Shown: piece by piece, positions 44,027-51,926 of the stretch | How positions within the stretch are numbered: position 1 is the stretch's first letter | Layout of the letters: the number at the start of each line of letters is the position of its first letter | NCBI RefSeq assembly: GCF_002742635.1 | Contig: NZ_PEGF01000003.1 | Coordinates: forward strand, 62,001 to 126,000 | Source: Caulobacter sp. X | Lineage (GTDB): Bacteria; Pseudomonadota; Alphaproteobacteria; Caulobacterales; Caulobacteraceae | Reading direction: 5' to 3' | Length of the DNA: 64,000 nucleotides | Notes under the pieces: model-generated | Database searches by the model: none | Seen by the model: the letters and a program-made list of their open reading frames with translations, nothing else | What the model was told of the DNA's origin: nothing | Made by a program: the position numbers and the translations under genes

Positions 44027-44476
44027 TTACACCGCCTTGTGCAGGGCCGAGACCACATCTGCGCGACCGTCGACCATGATGATCGTCTTCAGAAGCGCCA
44101 GCGTGTGCGTGTTCATGTCGTCAGTCTGTCTTGCGGCCAGGTCAACCTCGACGGCGGCGAGATGGCGTTGCGCTTCGGCGATGTCCTGGAGCATCAACGC
44201 GTGCTGCTCAGCGGCCGTACTTGCGACGCTGCTCGACGCAATGGCTTCCGCCTCGGCGGCGAATGCATGGTGGGCGTTGTGATAGGTGACGTCTTCGCTG
44301 ACGTCGCTCACCAGCTCGGCCATGCAGTCGACCGCGATCAAAAGGTCCCTGACCTTCTCCCGGAAACTGGCCAGGGTCATGTTGCCAACGCTGCTCGCCA
44401 CATCGACGAGAGCTTCACCGACGTCGGCGAGGCTTGCGGTCAGGTCGGCGTGTTCACGGTTGCTCAAAGTCGACAT
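44027..44476 (-). CDS. Hypothetical helical protein
   Basis: The 149-residue protein starts at ATG 44476, nine bases behind GAGGAG. It is almost entirely helical (LTASLADVGEALVDVASSVGNMTLASFREKV; EAEAIASSSVASTAAEQHALMLQDIAEAQRHLAAVEVDL). The leader upstream is nearly identical to that of the 45059-45481 gene, although the proteins are unrelated. An in-frame extension (MRRGLEALIGSD...) is part of the shared leader and is not taken as coding. No family was recognised. Confidence 0.7.
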   Translation of the reverse strand: MSTLSNREHADLTASLADVGEALVDVASSVGNMTLASFREKVRDLLIAVDCMAELVSDVSEDVTYHNAHHAFAAEAEAIASSSVASTAAEQHALMLQDIAEAQRHLAAVEVDLAARQTDDMNTHTLALLKTIIMVDGRADVVSALHKAV

Positions 44477-44724
44477 GATCGTGATCTCCTCGTGGTCGCT
44501 CCCAATGAGCGCCTCGAGGCCCCGCCTCATGTCAGCAGCGCCCAGTCACCGGAGCGGGCGGACCGAAGGACCGATCGCGCAGGGAAACCCGCGCCAGCGG
44601 GTTGACGGGGTGTCTGACATGATACCCTTGGACGAGGTGCCCCCAGGCTCAGTAGGACAGGCTACGCCGTCGCAAGTCGACGGCGGCGAGATCTCGTGGA
44701 GATCTCGTCAGCCTGGCCGGCCCC
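44477..44724 (-). repeat. Duplicated leader/promoter block, copy A
   Basis: About 250 bp here are nearly identical to 45482-45726, 1005 bp away, except for about 25 variable bases in the middle (44555-44583). The block includes the ribosome-binding site, the family-1 hairpin (44586-44603) and the distal ACACCCCGTCAACCCGC segment. Confidence 0.8.
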
Positions 44725-45012
44725 TCCCGCCAGACGCGACGGCGCCGGACCTGTCTCGCCAGCCAACGGCTAGGCGACCAGGTCCTGAAGCCGAGCGAGC
44801 TGAGCCCATCATTCGGCGTCGCCTCGGCCATGGTCCTGGACCATGGCGCGCGAGGCCCTGCCGGCATCAACGATCGCCAACGCGACCGCGACCGATGATC
44901 CGAAGGTGCGTCAGCGCCCAGGATCGAGGGGAGCCGTGAGCGAGCTGCGCACCACAGTCCTCGGCGCGACGGCGAAGCCAGACGCCCGAGGCCGCGCCTT
45001 GCCCAGTCAGGC

Positions 45013-45051
45013 ACAAAAAAGGGGGAGCCTCCTGGCCTAGGGCCAGGAGGC
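45013..45051 (-). terminator. Rho-independent terminator
   Basis: An 11-bp stem (45027-45037 with 45041-45051; GCCTCCTGGCC and its complement) is followed on the minus strand by CCCCC and TTTTTT, just past the 45059 stop. Confidence 0.8.
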
Positions 45052-45058
45052 GACGAGC

Positions 45059-45481
45059 TTAGTAGCAGCGCGGAAGTTGAGACGCGTAGGCTGCTTGGGC
45101 TGCGGTGGCCGGCGTGATCGTACGATGCTCCGCGAAGGCGATCTGGGCGATCCGCCATTCGGGCGTGTCGTCCATCCGCTCGGCTATCACCCGGCGTCCG
45201 CGGTTCGTCGTCCGCTGCCGCGTATACCAGCCGAGCTCGCGGATGAAGCCGTAGATCAAGCGGTTCGGATAGCCGGTCAGAAAGTCGATCGTAACTGGCT
45301 CTTCAACTAGGCGATCGGTGACACCCGCCAGTGTGATCGTCTTATCATTCGCAAGCTCGGCGTAGGCGATGGAAGCATCGGCCCAAACGTCCGTTGAACG
45401 GACTTCGCAGGCCTCGCCCGCCCGCATCGCGTGGACGATGTAGCGGCCAAGATGGGTTTCGCTGCTTAGCCGGATGGTCAT
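45059..45481 (-). CDS. Hypothetical protein
   Basis: The 140-residue protein (ATG 45481, nine bases behind GAGGAG) contains GRYIVHAMRAGEACEVRSTDVWADASIAYAELANDKTITLAGVTDRLVEEPVTIDFLTGYPNRLIYGFIRELGWYTRQRTT. The mixed alpha/beta pattern has no recognised family. It has its own terminator and shares a duplicated leader with the gene at 44027, as though both sit in the same expression cassette. Confidence 0.7.
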   Translation of the reverse strand: MTIRLSSETHLGRYIVHAMRAGEACEVRSTDVWADASIAYAELANDKTITLAGVTDRLVEEPVTIDFLTGYPNRLIYGFIRELGWYTRQRTTNRGRRVIAERMDDTPEWRIAQIAFAEHRTITPATAAQAAYASQLPRCY

Positions 45482-45726
45482 GATCGTGATCTCCTCGCGG
45501 TCGCTCCCAATGAGCGCCTCGAGGCCCCGCCTCATGTCAGCAGCGCCCAGTCACCGGAGCGGTCGACCATCTGGGCGATCGCGAAGGGGAACCCGCGCCA
45601 GCGGGTTGACGGGGTGTCTGACATGATACCCTTGGACGAGGTGCCCCCAGGCTCAGTAGGACAGGCTACGCCGTCGCAAGTCGACGGCGGCGAGATCTCG
45701 TGGAGATCTCGTCAGCCTGGCCGGCC
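45482..45726 (-). repeat. Duplicated leader/promoter block, copy B
   Basis: The counterpart of 44477-44724, with the family-1 hairpin at 45590-45607, 109 nt upstream of the 45481 start. Beyond it, to 46063, lie only fragments of the dispersed 287-bp repeat (45888-45960); no gene is seen. Confidence 0.8.
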
Positions 45727-46063
45727 CCACCAGCTGAACGCCACGGCGCCGGACCTGCCTCGCCAGCCAAAGGCTAGGCGACCAGGTCCCGAAGCCGAGC
45801 GGTCTCAGACCGTCAGTCGGCGTCGCCTCGGCCATGGCCCCAAGCCATGGCGTACGAGGCCCGCCGCCAGCCACGGTCGCCGACGCGACCGCGACCAAGA
45901 CCCTGCTCGGCCGACAGGACGACGGGTCGCGTGGAGCCGGGAGCGAGCTGCGCGTTTCACTCGGAGATCCTTCGCGCCGCGCGCGGCGCTGAAGGCCTCC
46001 GCCCCTCACCCGCCGCCCGGCGCGCTCCTTACGGGCGGCCTTCCTGCCCGCGTGCAAACGGAA

Positions 46064-46094
46064 AACCCCGCCAGGCGGCGGGCCTGACGGGGTT
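46064..46094 (-). terminator. Rho-independent terminator
   Basis: On the minus strand an imperfect 13-bp stem (AACCCCGTCAGGC with GCCTGGCGGGGTT) is followed by TTCC, past the 46126 stop. Confidence 0.7.
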
Positions 46095-46125
46095 CTGGCG
46101 ATCCATCAATGGGGGCGAGGATCGC

Positions 46126-46395
46126 TCAGCCGGTGAGCTTAATGATCGTGGTGGCGATCGCGACGATGCCGGCGACGCAGCCCACGAACCACTTCGTCTG
46201 CTCGATGATCGTGGCGCGGATCGACGAGGTTTGCTCGGTGATCGCGGCGCGAAGTTCAGCGTTGGTCACGAGGTGCTCCTGCGAGAGGGCGAGGCCTCTA
46301 CGATGCGCCTGGGCGACGGCTTTTTCAACACCGACTTCGGTGAGGAGCGCCTCGTACTCGGCGCTGTCGAACTTCGGGAGAGGCTGGGCTGACAT
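46126..46395 (-). CDS. Small coiled-coil protein with C-terminal membrane anchor (DUF1640-like)
   Basis: The 89-residue protein (ATG 46395, seven bases behind AGGAG) has a coiled-coil centre (YEALLTEVGVEKAVAQAHRR; NAELRAAITEQTSSIRATIIEQ) and a C-terminal helix (WFVGCVAGIVAIATTIIKL). The layout recalls DUF1640/CCDC90-like proteins. A three-way-junction-like leader lies 69 nt upstream. Confidence 0.75.
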   Translation of the reverse strand: MSAQPLPKFDSAEYEALLTEVGVEKAVAQAHRRGLALSQEHLVTNAELRAAITEQTSSIRATIIEQTKWFVGCVAGIVAIATTIIKLTG

Positions 46396-46463
46396 CGGGT
46401 GGCTCCTTGGCTATGCGGCGCGCCGCGTTCGGGGCCGCCATGCCTGGAAAGCGAGTTCAAGGG

Positions 46464-46511
46464 GCAAGGCCGGGTCCGCTTGCGGACCCGCCTCGTCAGA
46501 GGTCGCCTTGC
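46464..46511 (-). promoter_or_regulatory. Structured leader, family 2, copy 1 (three-way junction)
   Basis: Read on the minus strand, GCAAGGC pairs with GCCTTGC and encloses two hairpins, CCTC-TGAC-GAGG and GGGTCCG-CAAG-CGGACCC. The copy at 47333-47378 keeps the layout but has a different stem in the second hairpin, so the pairing covaries. It lies 69 nt upstream of the 46395 start. Confidence 0.6.
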
Positions 46512-46574
46512 GCCGGCGAGCCCAGGCTAGAGGCCTGAACCCGCGCGGCGGCCGCGCCATAAGGGTGCCAACTG

Positions 46575-47051
46575 TCAGAACGGCGTGTCATCCGAGGCGC
46601 AAGCGTAGCTACGTCGCGAATAAACTCCGGACGGGGTTAGACAAAGCTCGTGCACGGCCTCGTGGTCATGGTCGAGCCGCAGTGAGCGGCGGCGCCGAAT
46701 GGCCTGAGCTTCACCGAGCGTGCGCGCCGGCCAGATGCAGACCCGCCGCTGGCCGACTTCACGGTCATCGAGCCAGCTTCGCTCGATCTGGTAGAGACCC
46801 ACGGCATAGGCCGGAGCGCCCAAGGTCTCGCCGACGCGAACGATGCGGAAGTCGTCGGCGCCGAGCGTGAACACGGCCTGCGGGTTCGCGATCGGGATCA
46901 AGGCCTTGAGGCAAGCGGCCTGGTGGGGGTCGGCGGCCCGATCATCGCCGCCGCCGGCGTGATCGAGGTGCCAGGCGAGCCAGAAGCGCGCGTCGGCCAG
47001 ATCGGTGACACCTGTCGTGACAGCGACGTCATTGCGGTGGATCTCGTACAT
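46575..47051 (-). CDS. Hypothetical protein
   Basis: The 158-residue protein (ATG 47051, six bases behind GAGG) starts MYEIHRNDVAVTTGVTDLADARFWLAWHL and contains FTLGADDFRIVRVGETLGAPAYAVGLYQIERSW. It is 7 bp downstream of the 47059-47262 gene and forms an operon with it. No family was recognised. Confidence 0.7.
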   Translation of the reverse strand: MYEIHRNDVAVTTGVTDLADARFWLAWHLDHAGGGDDRAADPHQAACLKALIPIANPQAVFTLGADDFRIVRVGETLGAPAYAVGLYQIERSWLDDREVGQRRVCIWPARTLGEAQAIRRRRSLRLDHDHEAVHELCLTPSGVYSRRSYACASDDTPF

Positions 47052-47058
47052 GGCGACC

Positions 47059-47262
47059 TCAAGCGGCGTAGTGAAAGGGTTGGGCGAAGTTGCCGATGAC
47101 GCGCTCGAAGCGGTGCAGATGGCCCCGGCCGTTGCGCTGGGCGGCGCGAAACGAGGCGACCTGGGCGAGCTGCTGAAGGCGCGAGAGGGCGTTCCAGGCC
47201 TCTTGCGCGTCGCGGTCGGCTTTGGCCTGGGCGGCGATGGCGTCGGGATATTGGCGGTGCAT
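47059..47262 (-). CDS. Small hypothetical helical protein
   Basis: The 67-residue protein (ATG 47262, CGGAGA upstream) is helical and basic (AIAAQAKADRDAQEAWNALSRLQQLAQVASFRAAQRNGRG). It is the first gene of a two-gene unit headed by a family-2 structured leader 71 nt upstream. No family was recognised. Confidence 0.65.
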   Translation of the reverse strand: MHRQYPDAIAAQAKADRDAQEAWNALSRLQQLAQVASFRAAQRNGRGHLHRFERVIGNFAQPFHYAA

Positions 47263-47332
47263 GTCGGTCTCCGGGTCAAGGTCGCGGCCGCGCCGCGATC
47301 ACGACCCCGCTCGCCCGGAACCGTCGGGATGG

Positions 47333-47378
47333 GCGCAAGGCCGCGGCTTGCCGCGCCTCGTGAGAGGTCGCCTTGCGC
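47333..47378 (-). promoter_or_regulatory. Structured leader, family 2, copy 2 (three-way junction)
   Basis: On the minus strand GCGCAAGGC pairs with GCCTTGCGC (9 bp) around hairpins CCTC-TCAC-GAGG and CGCGG-CAAG-CCGCG. It is 71 nt upstream of the 47262 start, matching the distance of copy 1. Confidence 0.6.
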
Positions 47379-47467
47379 GCGAGCGACCCGGGCATGGTCG
47401 TGGTCGATCAAGGCGCGCGCGTCGTTTGACCGGCGGACCTTAGTCGCCAGGATCCGGCTCCGTTCGG

Positions 47468-47494
47468 AAAGCCCCGCCGGACGTCGCCGGCGGG
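47468..47494 (-). terminator. Rho-independent terminator
   Basis: Stem CCCGCCGG/CCGGCGGG, followed on the minus strand by GCTTTCC, directly past the 47498 stop. Confidence 0.75.
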
Positions 47495-47497
47495 ACC

Positions 47498-47689
47498 TCA
47501 AAAGCGTCCGACGGCCTCGGTGGCGTCGAACGTGACCATGCCGCTGCTGTCGATCATGGTCGGGCTGTCGCTGACGCCGAACACGAAGGCCGCGGCGGGA
47601 CGATCGTCCAGGTCCGACAGCTCCTCCAGGAAGGCGACCAGCATGGCGCGCAGCAGGCGCAGCAGCGTGGTGAACATCAGGGTCAACAT
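47498..47689 (-). CDS. Small hypothetical protein
   Basis: The 63-residue protein (ATG 47689, seven bases behind GGAGG) reads MLTLMFTTLLRLLRAMLVAFLEELSDL, an amphipathic or membrane helix, then RPAAAFVFGVSDSPTMIDSSGMVTFDATEAVGRF. It has a strong ribosome-binding site and its own terminator, which supports a real gene. No family was recognised. Confidence 0.65.
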   Translation of the reverse strand: MLTLMFTTLLRLLRAMLVAFLEELSDLDDRPAAAFVFGVSDSPTMIDSSGMVTFDATEAVGRF

Positions 47690-47699
47690 CGTAGGTCCT

Positions 47700-48215
47700 C
47701 CAGGCTCGACATGAGCCAGGCCCCCCACCAGCGCGACCACGGCTCTGGATCACCGCCGCCGGCGGGGAAGGCGCCAGCCTTGATCCTGGGCCTGGGCGCG
47801 CTAAAGGCGGGAGCGGCCGGCCATGCCAGCCGGGAGTGGAATGCGGACCGACCCCGGTTCCCCCTGCGACCGCGCAGACGCGTCAGCATGGCGTCGAGGA
47901 GGATCTGAGGATCATCGCCATCCGCTGATCGCGGACAGGTCCGATGATTGACACGCGCCTGACCGTCACGCCGAGCCGGAAGAGACCTTGGGCTCTGCAG
48001 GCGTCTTGCGGCGCGGAGACCCGAGAGGGGCTCCGGGAGGAGCGGAGCTCCGACTAGGGCGGGTTCCGCCGAAGGCGGCGCGCATTACGCCCTTCTCTTC
48101 CTGAATGACGAAACCTCCGCCGACCCCAACCAGGCTCGAACACCAACGACGTCATCGGCGAGACCTTCATCTCAGCCGCGTGAACTGTTGAGATCCGTTT
48201 GGCGATCGACGTTCG
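47700..48215. other. Intergenic stretch without a supported gene
   Basis: About 500 bp where no frame has both a ribosome-binding site and a plausible product. I see no strong repeat or hairpin in it. Confidence 0.4.
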
Positions 48216-48221
48216 GAGGCC

Positions 48222-48428
48222 TCAGTGGATCTGCAGCCGGTGCTCCGACGCCATTGTGAGCCAGTAGGAGGCCAGCAACATCAAAACGCCCAACGCGACG
48301 CCGATGAACGCCCGAAATCGCGTCCCCATGCCCAAATGCGCGAGGGGATGAACGAGGCAGACGGTCGCGACCCCGATTAGTCCCAGGGCGAACAAGCCGA
48401 GCAGACCCGAAAACAGTTGCAACGCCAC
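48222..48428 (-). CDS. Small two-helix membrane protein
   Basis: The 68-residue frame (GTG 48428) encodes two membrane helices (GLLGLFALGLIGVATVCLV and FIGVALGVLMLLASYWLTMA) joined by a short basic loop. The start lacks a well-placed ribosome-binding site (AAGGAG is 16 bases away), so the call rests on the hydrophobic pattern. Confidence 0.45.
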   Translation of the reverse strand: MALQLFSGLLGLFALGLIGVATVCLVHPLAHLGMGTRFRAFIGVALGVLMLLASYWLTMASEHRLQIH

Positions 48429-48518
48429 ATCCCGACACGACCCAAGGTTGCTCCTTAAGCGCCACCATCCACGGTCGCAAGTTACGGCCAGTTCATGATG
48501 GTCGTCGGTCGGACAAAA

Positions 48519-48544
48519 CTAAGGGGTCCGTAAGGACCCCTTAG
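48519..48544 (-). terminator. Rho-independent terminator containing the stop codon
   Basis: An 11-bp perfect stem (CTAAGGGGTCC with its complement), loop TTAC, followed by TTTTG on the minus strand. The TAA of the 48541-48705 gene lies within the stem. Confidence 0.8.
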
Positions 48545-48705
48545 TCTTCGTCCGATTGGTAGCGGAAGCATCCGTGGCGCTGGCGCTCGAAGTCCCGCTG
48601 CAGGACACGTTCGGTTTCGAAGAGCCCCAGCGTCAGATCCTCGTCGAAGTCGCGCAGGATGGTCTGCAGGGCGGGGCTGATGTCCTCATGGTGCGAAAAC
48701 AGCAT
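48541..48705 (-). CDS. Very small acidic protein (54 residues)
   Basis: The frame starts at ATG 48705, with GAGGA seven bases upstream, and reads MLFSHHEDISPALQTILRDF, then DEDLTLGLFETERVLQRDFERQRHGCFRYQSDED. A good start signal, a matched terminator and position directly after ssb support a real gene. No family was recognised. Confidence 0.65.
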   Translation of the reverse strand: MLFSHHEDISPALQTILRDFDEDLTLGLFETERVLQRDFERQRHGCFRYQSDED

Positions 48706-48728
48706 CGTCAGGTCCTCTGAAAGGAGAA

Positions 48729-48753
48729 ACCCTCCCGGCGAGGCCGGGAGGGT
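48729..48753 (-). terminator. Rho-independent terminator of ssb
   Basis: Stem ACCCTCCCGGC/GCCGGGAGGGT with a 3-base loop, followed by TTCTCC on the minus strand, 15 bp past the ssb stop. Confidence 0.8.
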
Positions 48754-48768
48754 CTGTGCGGCGGGCGA

Positions 48769-49161
48769 TCAGAAGGGGATGGGATCGTCTTCCGCCTGAT
48801 GCTGTTCGGTTTGCTGGTCTTCGCGCTCGACCCGGTCCAGCAGAGTGATCTGGCTGATGCGGATCTCGGTCGTGTACTTGGTCTCGCCGTTCTGGGTGTA
48901 GGACTTGTTGTCCAGGGTGCCGACGATCTGGACGTAGCGGCCCTTGAAGAGGTTGCGTTCGATGAAGGCGACGGTGGCCGGCGACCAGGTGAAGAGGCGG
49001 AACCACTGGGGCTTCTGCTTCCATTCGCCCGTGTTGCGGTCCTTGTAGCTCTCGTTGACGCAGAGGCGCAGGTTGGCCACGCGGTCGCCGTTACCCATGC
49101 TGCGGATTTCCGGGTCAGCGCCCAGGTTGCCGATCATGATGACTTGTTGGAACGATTGCAT
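48769..49161 (-). CDS. ssb: Single-stranded DNA-binding protein
   Basis: The 130-residue OB-fold protein reads MQSFQQVIMIGNLGADPEIRSMGNGDRVANLRLCVNESYKD, with FKGRYVQIVGTLDNKSYTQNGETKYTTEI, and ends in the acidic tip EDDPIPF that recruits replication and repair proteins. Plasmid Ssb proteins protect the transferred strand and counter SOS on entry. It has its own terminator and is followed by a 54-residue protein gene. The leader (49162-49400) contains a family-2-like hairpin at about 49328-49340. Confidence 0.95.
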   Translation of the reverse strand: MQSFQQVIMIGNLGADPEIRSMGNGDRVANLRLCVNESYKDRNTGEWKQKPQWFRLFTWSPATVAFIERNLFKGRYVQIVGTLDNKSYTQNGETKYTTEIRISQITLLDRVEREDQQTEQHQAEDDPIPF

Positions 49162-49701
49162 CTGACTGTCTCCACCTTGACGCCGGGGAGTGTTCCCCGG
49201 CGCTCGCGGACTTTCCCGCGATCACGGCGACCCCAAGGGCGACGGCACAGAGCGACGTTGAAGGCCAAGCGTTGGGAGGAACCGGTCTGCAGGCCGAAGG
49301 CCGAAGACTGGAGGGGCCCATAAGCGCGCCTGCTTGCAGGTCGCCTTCGACGGCGGTCGCCGAGCCCTAAGTCGTCCGCTGATCGATCGCGGGTGTCCGA
49401 ACGAGCGCGGGAATACTTTCCGTCTTCCACAGGAGACAGGCTTCAATCGGTCCTCCAGTCATCTCAGCGGCAATCCGCGCTGACCCGTCTGTCCGCGACG
49501 TGGCGGCGGCCGCCGTGGCCACCTTCCCCACGGCGACGAGACAAAGGATCGCGACCGAGCGTGGAAGCCCCCAGTTAGGCCGCCTCTTCTGGTCGCCGCG
49601 ACAGCCGCCTTGAGATCAACCGCTCGCCGCTACGCAGATCGTCTGGGGCCTGGTGTGTCCAACGCCGAGACGTCGAGACCACACGACCAGATCCGCGCCG
49701 A
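49162..49701. other. Intergenic region upstream of ssb
   Basis: About 540 bp with no supported gene. At 49328-49340 CCTGC-TT-GCAGG followed by TCGCCTT resembles part of the family-2 leader but the outer stem is poor. The remainder shows no motif I can name. Confidence 0.4.
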
Positions 49702-50733
49702 TCACAGCTGGATTGGTGTCGATCGCGCGCGCACACCGACAGCCTGGTGGGAGATGAGGGTCGTCCAGCCTTCGCGGCCGCCGTACAGAGGCCTCTCGCC
49801 CGGGCCGCGGACTTCCTCGTCAGAGGCGAAGACCGCCAGCCATTGCGCCATGGTGGGACGCAGGGCCTCGGGTATGTCGCCCGCCACGTCCCGAAAGCGG
49901 ATCAGATCGAGCGGGGCGTTCGCTTCGATATCGTCAATCTCGGCGGCGGGCAGCAGACCCTCGGCGCGGATGTAGTCGGTCATCCGTCCAGGACGGGCGG
50001 GCTTGCCACGCGCCCCTTTGGTGGTGGTTCGCCATAGACCCTCGACCGTTCGAAGCCGAGGGCGAGCCCGCGCTTCGATCAAAACGATCATCCGCAGCTC
50101 ACGCCGCGTATAGGCATGAAGCTCCTGTGGAGCAACCGCTACGCAGAATGCGCAGCTCGACTTTTTGGGCTGCGGAAGGCCGGCGGCGGCGATCCGCTCG
50201 ACGCACATTTCGCGCGTCCAGCCCCATTCCACGAGCGGCGTGCGGATCTCGTACCGGGGATCCTCGAGGTCTTTCTGATCGGCGTAGCGCTTCAAGTCGC
50301 GAGGCGACGCGCTGTAGCCGATCAGCTTGGTGACCTTCGCGCCCCGCGACCAGGCCGCGATGGCCGGAGGCCAGCCGCGCATCCACTTGTCTTGGGGCGC
50401 GACCTTCCATTTGAGCGCGCAGGTCGAGCCTCGCCCGAAGGTGATGCTGGGCAGGGTGGCGTTGGTGAGCAGGTTTTCACCCAACGACTGGTATGGCGGG
50501 TGATTTTTAAAGCGCGTGGGCTGGTAGCGGACGATCTCGCACGGCACGCCGCGTTGGCGTAGCCAGTCCATGAACACCGGGATGAACGCGCGCGTGTGCG
50601 AGCGCTCGTCGCCGGTGTCGGCGTGCAGAACGTAGTCGAGGCGCTGGCCGCTTTCGACCATCTCGATGATGAGCGCGGTGCTATCCGTGCCGGCGCCCCA
50701 GGCGGCGACAACAGGCTGATCGGGCAAAGGCAT
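49702..50733 (-). CDS. PAPS-reductase-like PP-loop protein (variant GAGTDS loop)
   Basis: The 343-residue protein has an N-type ATP-pyrophosphatase loop in variant form (VVAAWGAGTDSTALIIEM), FHADTGDE-like VLHADTGDERSHT, the STCALKWKVAP segment and a cysteine pair in SSCAFCVAVAP. The layout is that of phosphoadenosine-phosphosulfate reductase-like enzymes found on phages and plasmids, whose substrates are unknown. Adenylation of a substrate with ATP is likely. It lies apart from, but near, a second PP-loop gene at 51923. Confidence 0.85.
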   Translation of the reverse strand: MPLPDQPVVAAWGAGTDSTALIIEMVESGQRLDYVLHADTGDERSHTRAFIPVFMDWLRQRGVPCEIVRYQPTRFKNHPPYQSLGENLLTNATLPSITFGRGSTCALKWKVAPQDKWMRGWPPAIAAWSRGAKVTKLIGYSASPRDLKRYADQKDLEDPRYEIRTPLVEWGWTREMCVERIAAAGLPQPKKSSCAFCVAVAPQELHAYTRRELRMIVLIEARARPRLRTVEGLWRTTTKGARGKPARPGRMTDYIRAEGLLPAAEIDDIEANAPLDLIRFRDVAGDIPEALRPTMAQWLAVFASDEEVRGPGERPLYGGREGWTTLISHQAVGVRARSTPIQL

Positions 50734-50793
50734 GACGAGCTCCTGAGCGGCACGGAAAGAGGGCCGCCCGAAAGCAGCCCTCCCTCTGGCCTT

Positions 50794-50958
50794 TCAGAAG
50801 CCGGGGTTTTCGCGCGCCGCCTCGGCCATGCGGGTGCTGAGGCCGTGCAGGTAGGCCGCCGCGCGGCTGTCGGCGTTTCGGGTCTCAAGCGACACCGCCA
50901 CGCGGTGGATCAGGGCGACCAAGGCCGCGTTCAACTTCAAGCGCAGGGAAGAGATCAT
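50794..50958 (-). CDS. Small hypothetical protein
   Basis: The 54-residue protein (ATG 50958, GGAGCC upstream) reads MISSLRLKLNAALVALIHRV then AVSLETRNADSRAAAYLHGLSTRMAEAARENPGF: an amphipathic helix followed by a helical tail. It precedes the PP-loop gene by 60 bp and may share its transcript. No family was recognised. Confidence 0.55.
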   Translation of the reverse strand: MISSLRLKLNAALVALIHRVAVSLETRNADSRAAAYLHGLSTRMAEAARENPGF

Positions 50959-51206
50959 CTTAAGGCTCCGTTGCGGTCCACGCCGCGTCACGTCCCCTTG
51001 CGAGGCGGTAAGCGAGACCCGGTCACCCGTAGGGCCGAAACGTCAGTGGAGGACGGCGCAGCCGTTGACCTGGGCGAGCGCTCGCCCGCCCTGGACGTGA
51101 CATTGCTGGCGTGCGCGGCAACGGCGCCGATGTCCTCAGAACAGTAGAGCTTAAGGTTGCGCACGCTTGATCGTTGAGTCATCGGTTCGTCGAGAATCGA
51201 GACGCC

Positions 51207-51458
51207 ATGAACGATGACAGCCAAGACGATGCGCTAAACCGCGTGAAGCCCGCGGGGCCGGTCAGCGAATACAGACGCTCGCGGCTCTGGGTCGCGGCGC
51301 TGGTCGGCGGGCTTGGCCTGGCGATCGCGGCGGCGGCGGTCTTCCGGGTCGCCGCGTTCGACGCGCGTGTGGCGCTGGTGGTGCTCGTGCTGGCCCTGGC
51401 GGCGATCGGATGGTCGCTGCGCGAGCTGGTGCGGTTTTGGCGGCAGGCTCGCCGGTGA
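51207..51458 (+). CDS. Small two-helix membrane protein
   Basis: The 83-residue protein starts at ATG 51207 and has two membrane helices (LWVAALVGGLGLAIAAAAVF and VALVVLVLALAAIGWSLREL) after a hydrophilic N-terminus. It lies 36 bp before another membrane gene. No family was recognised. Confidence 0.65.
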   Translation: MNDDSQDDALNRVKPAGPVSEYRRSRLWVAALVGGLGLAIAAAAVFRVAAFDARVALVVLVLALAAIGWSLRELVRFWRQARR

Positions 51459-51494
51459 TGGCGTCCGGCTAGGCCATGGGTTAAGCTCGCCCTT

Positions 51495-51926
51495 ATGAGC
51501 CCGCTCGCCCAACTTATCTCCTTGGCCTTGCTCGTCGTCGCCGCCCTTGTCGGCCGCCGCGAAGCGCGCCTGGCGGCGCTCGGCAAGGTCACGGCCTTGG
51601 GGCTCTATCTAGGGGTCGACGGCCTTTGGGCAGGCCCCACCTCGACCGGCGCCTTGGCGGTCGCCGGGGCGGTTGGCGTTTACTGGGCGCTCCTCGTCGT
51701 GCGATCCGGCGCCCCATGGCTGGCGGTCCTGCTGGTGTCCCAGGGGCTGCAGCTGATGGTTCAGGGCGCGGCCTTGATCGGTCTGGCGACCGCCTCTCAA
51801 GCGCTCGCCGCCGTCGGAGCCGCTTTGATCGTGCAGGTCGTCGCCATCGCCAGCGCCGCGGCGATGGAGGGATCGCGCCGCTTCAGGCCCCGCTACGTTT
51901 CGCTGCTGGGCGCGGGAGAACGCTAG
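51495..51926 (+). CDS. Hypothetical integral membrane protein
   Basis: The 143-residue protein has about four membrane helices (LISLALLVVAALVG; ALAVAGAVGVYWALLVV; LAVLLVSQGLQLMVQGAALIGL; AAVGAALIVQVVAIASAAAM) and a short basic end. It converges on the second PP-loop gene with a 4-bp overlap. No family was recognised. Confidence 0.65.
   Translation: MSPLAQLISLALLVVAALVGRREARLAALGKVTALGLYLGVDGLWAGPTSTGALAVAGAVGVYWALLVVRSGAPWLAVLLVSQGLQLMVQGAALIGLATASQALAAVGAALIVQVVAIASAAAMEGSRRFRPRYVSLLGAGER

Noticed and set aside
44477..44530. An 18-residue N-terminal extension (MRRGLEALIGSD...) shared by the proteins at 44027 and 45059
   Set aside because: The identity extends far upstream at the nucleotide level and includes the ribosome-binding site for the downstream ATG, so it is shared leader DNA rather than a shared protein domain.
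46575..47753. A single 392-residue minus-strand gene
   Set aside because: The N-terminal part is low-complexity and crosses two better-supported small genes (47059-47262 and 47498-47689), each with ribosome-binding sites; only the part from 47051 is accepted.
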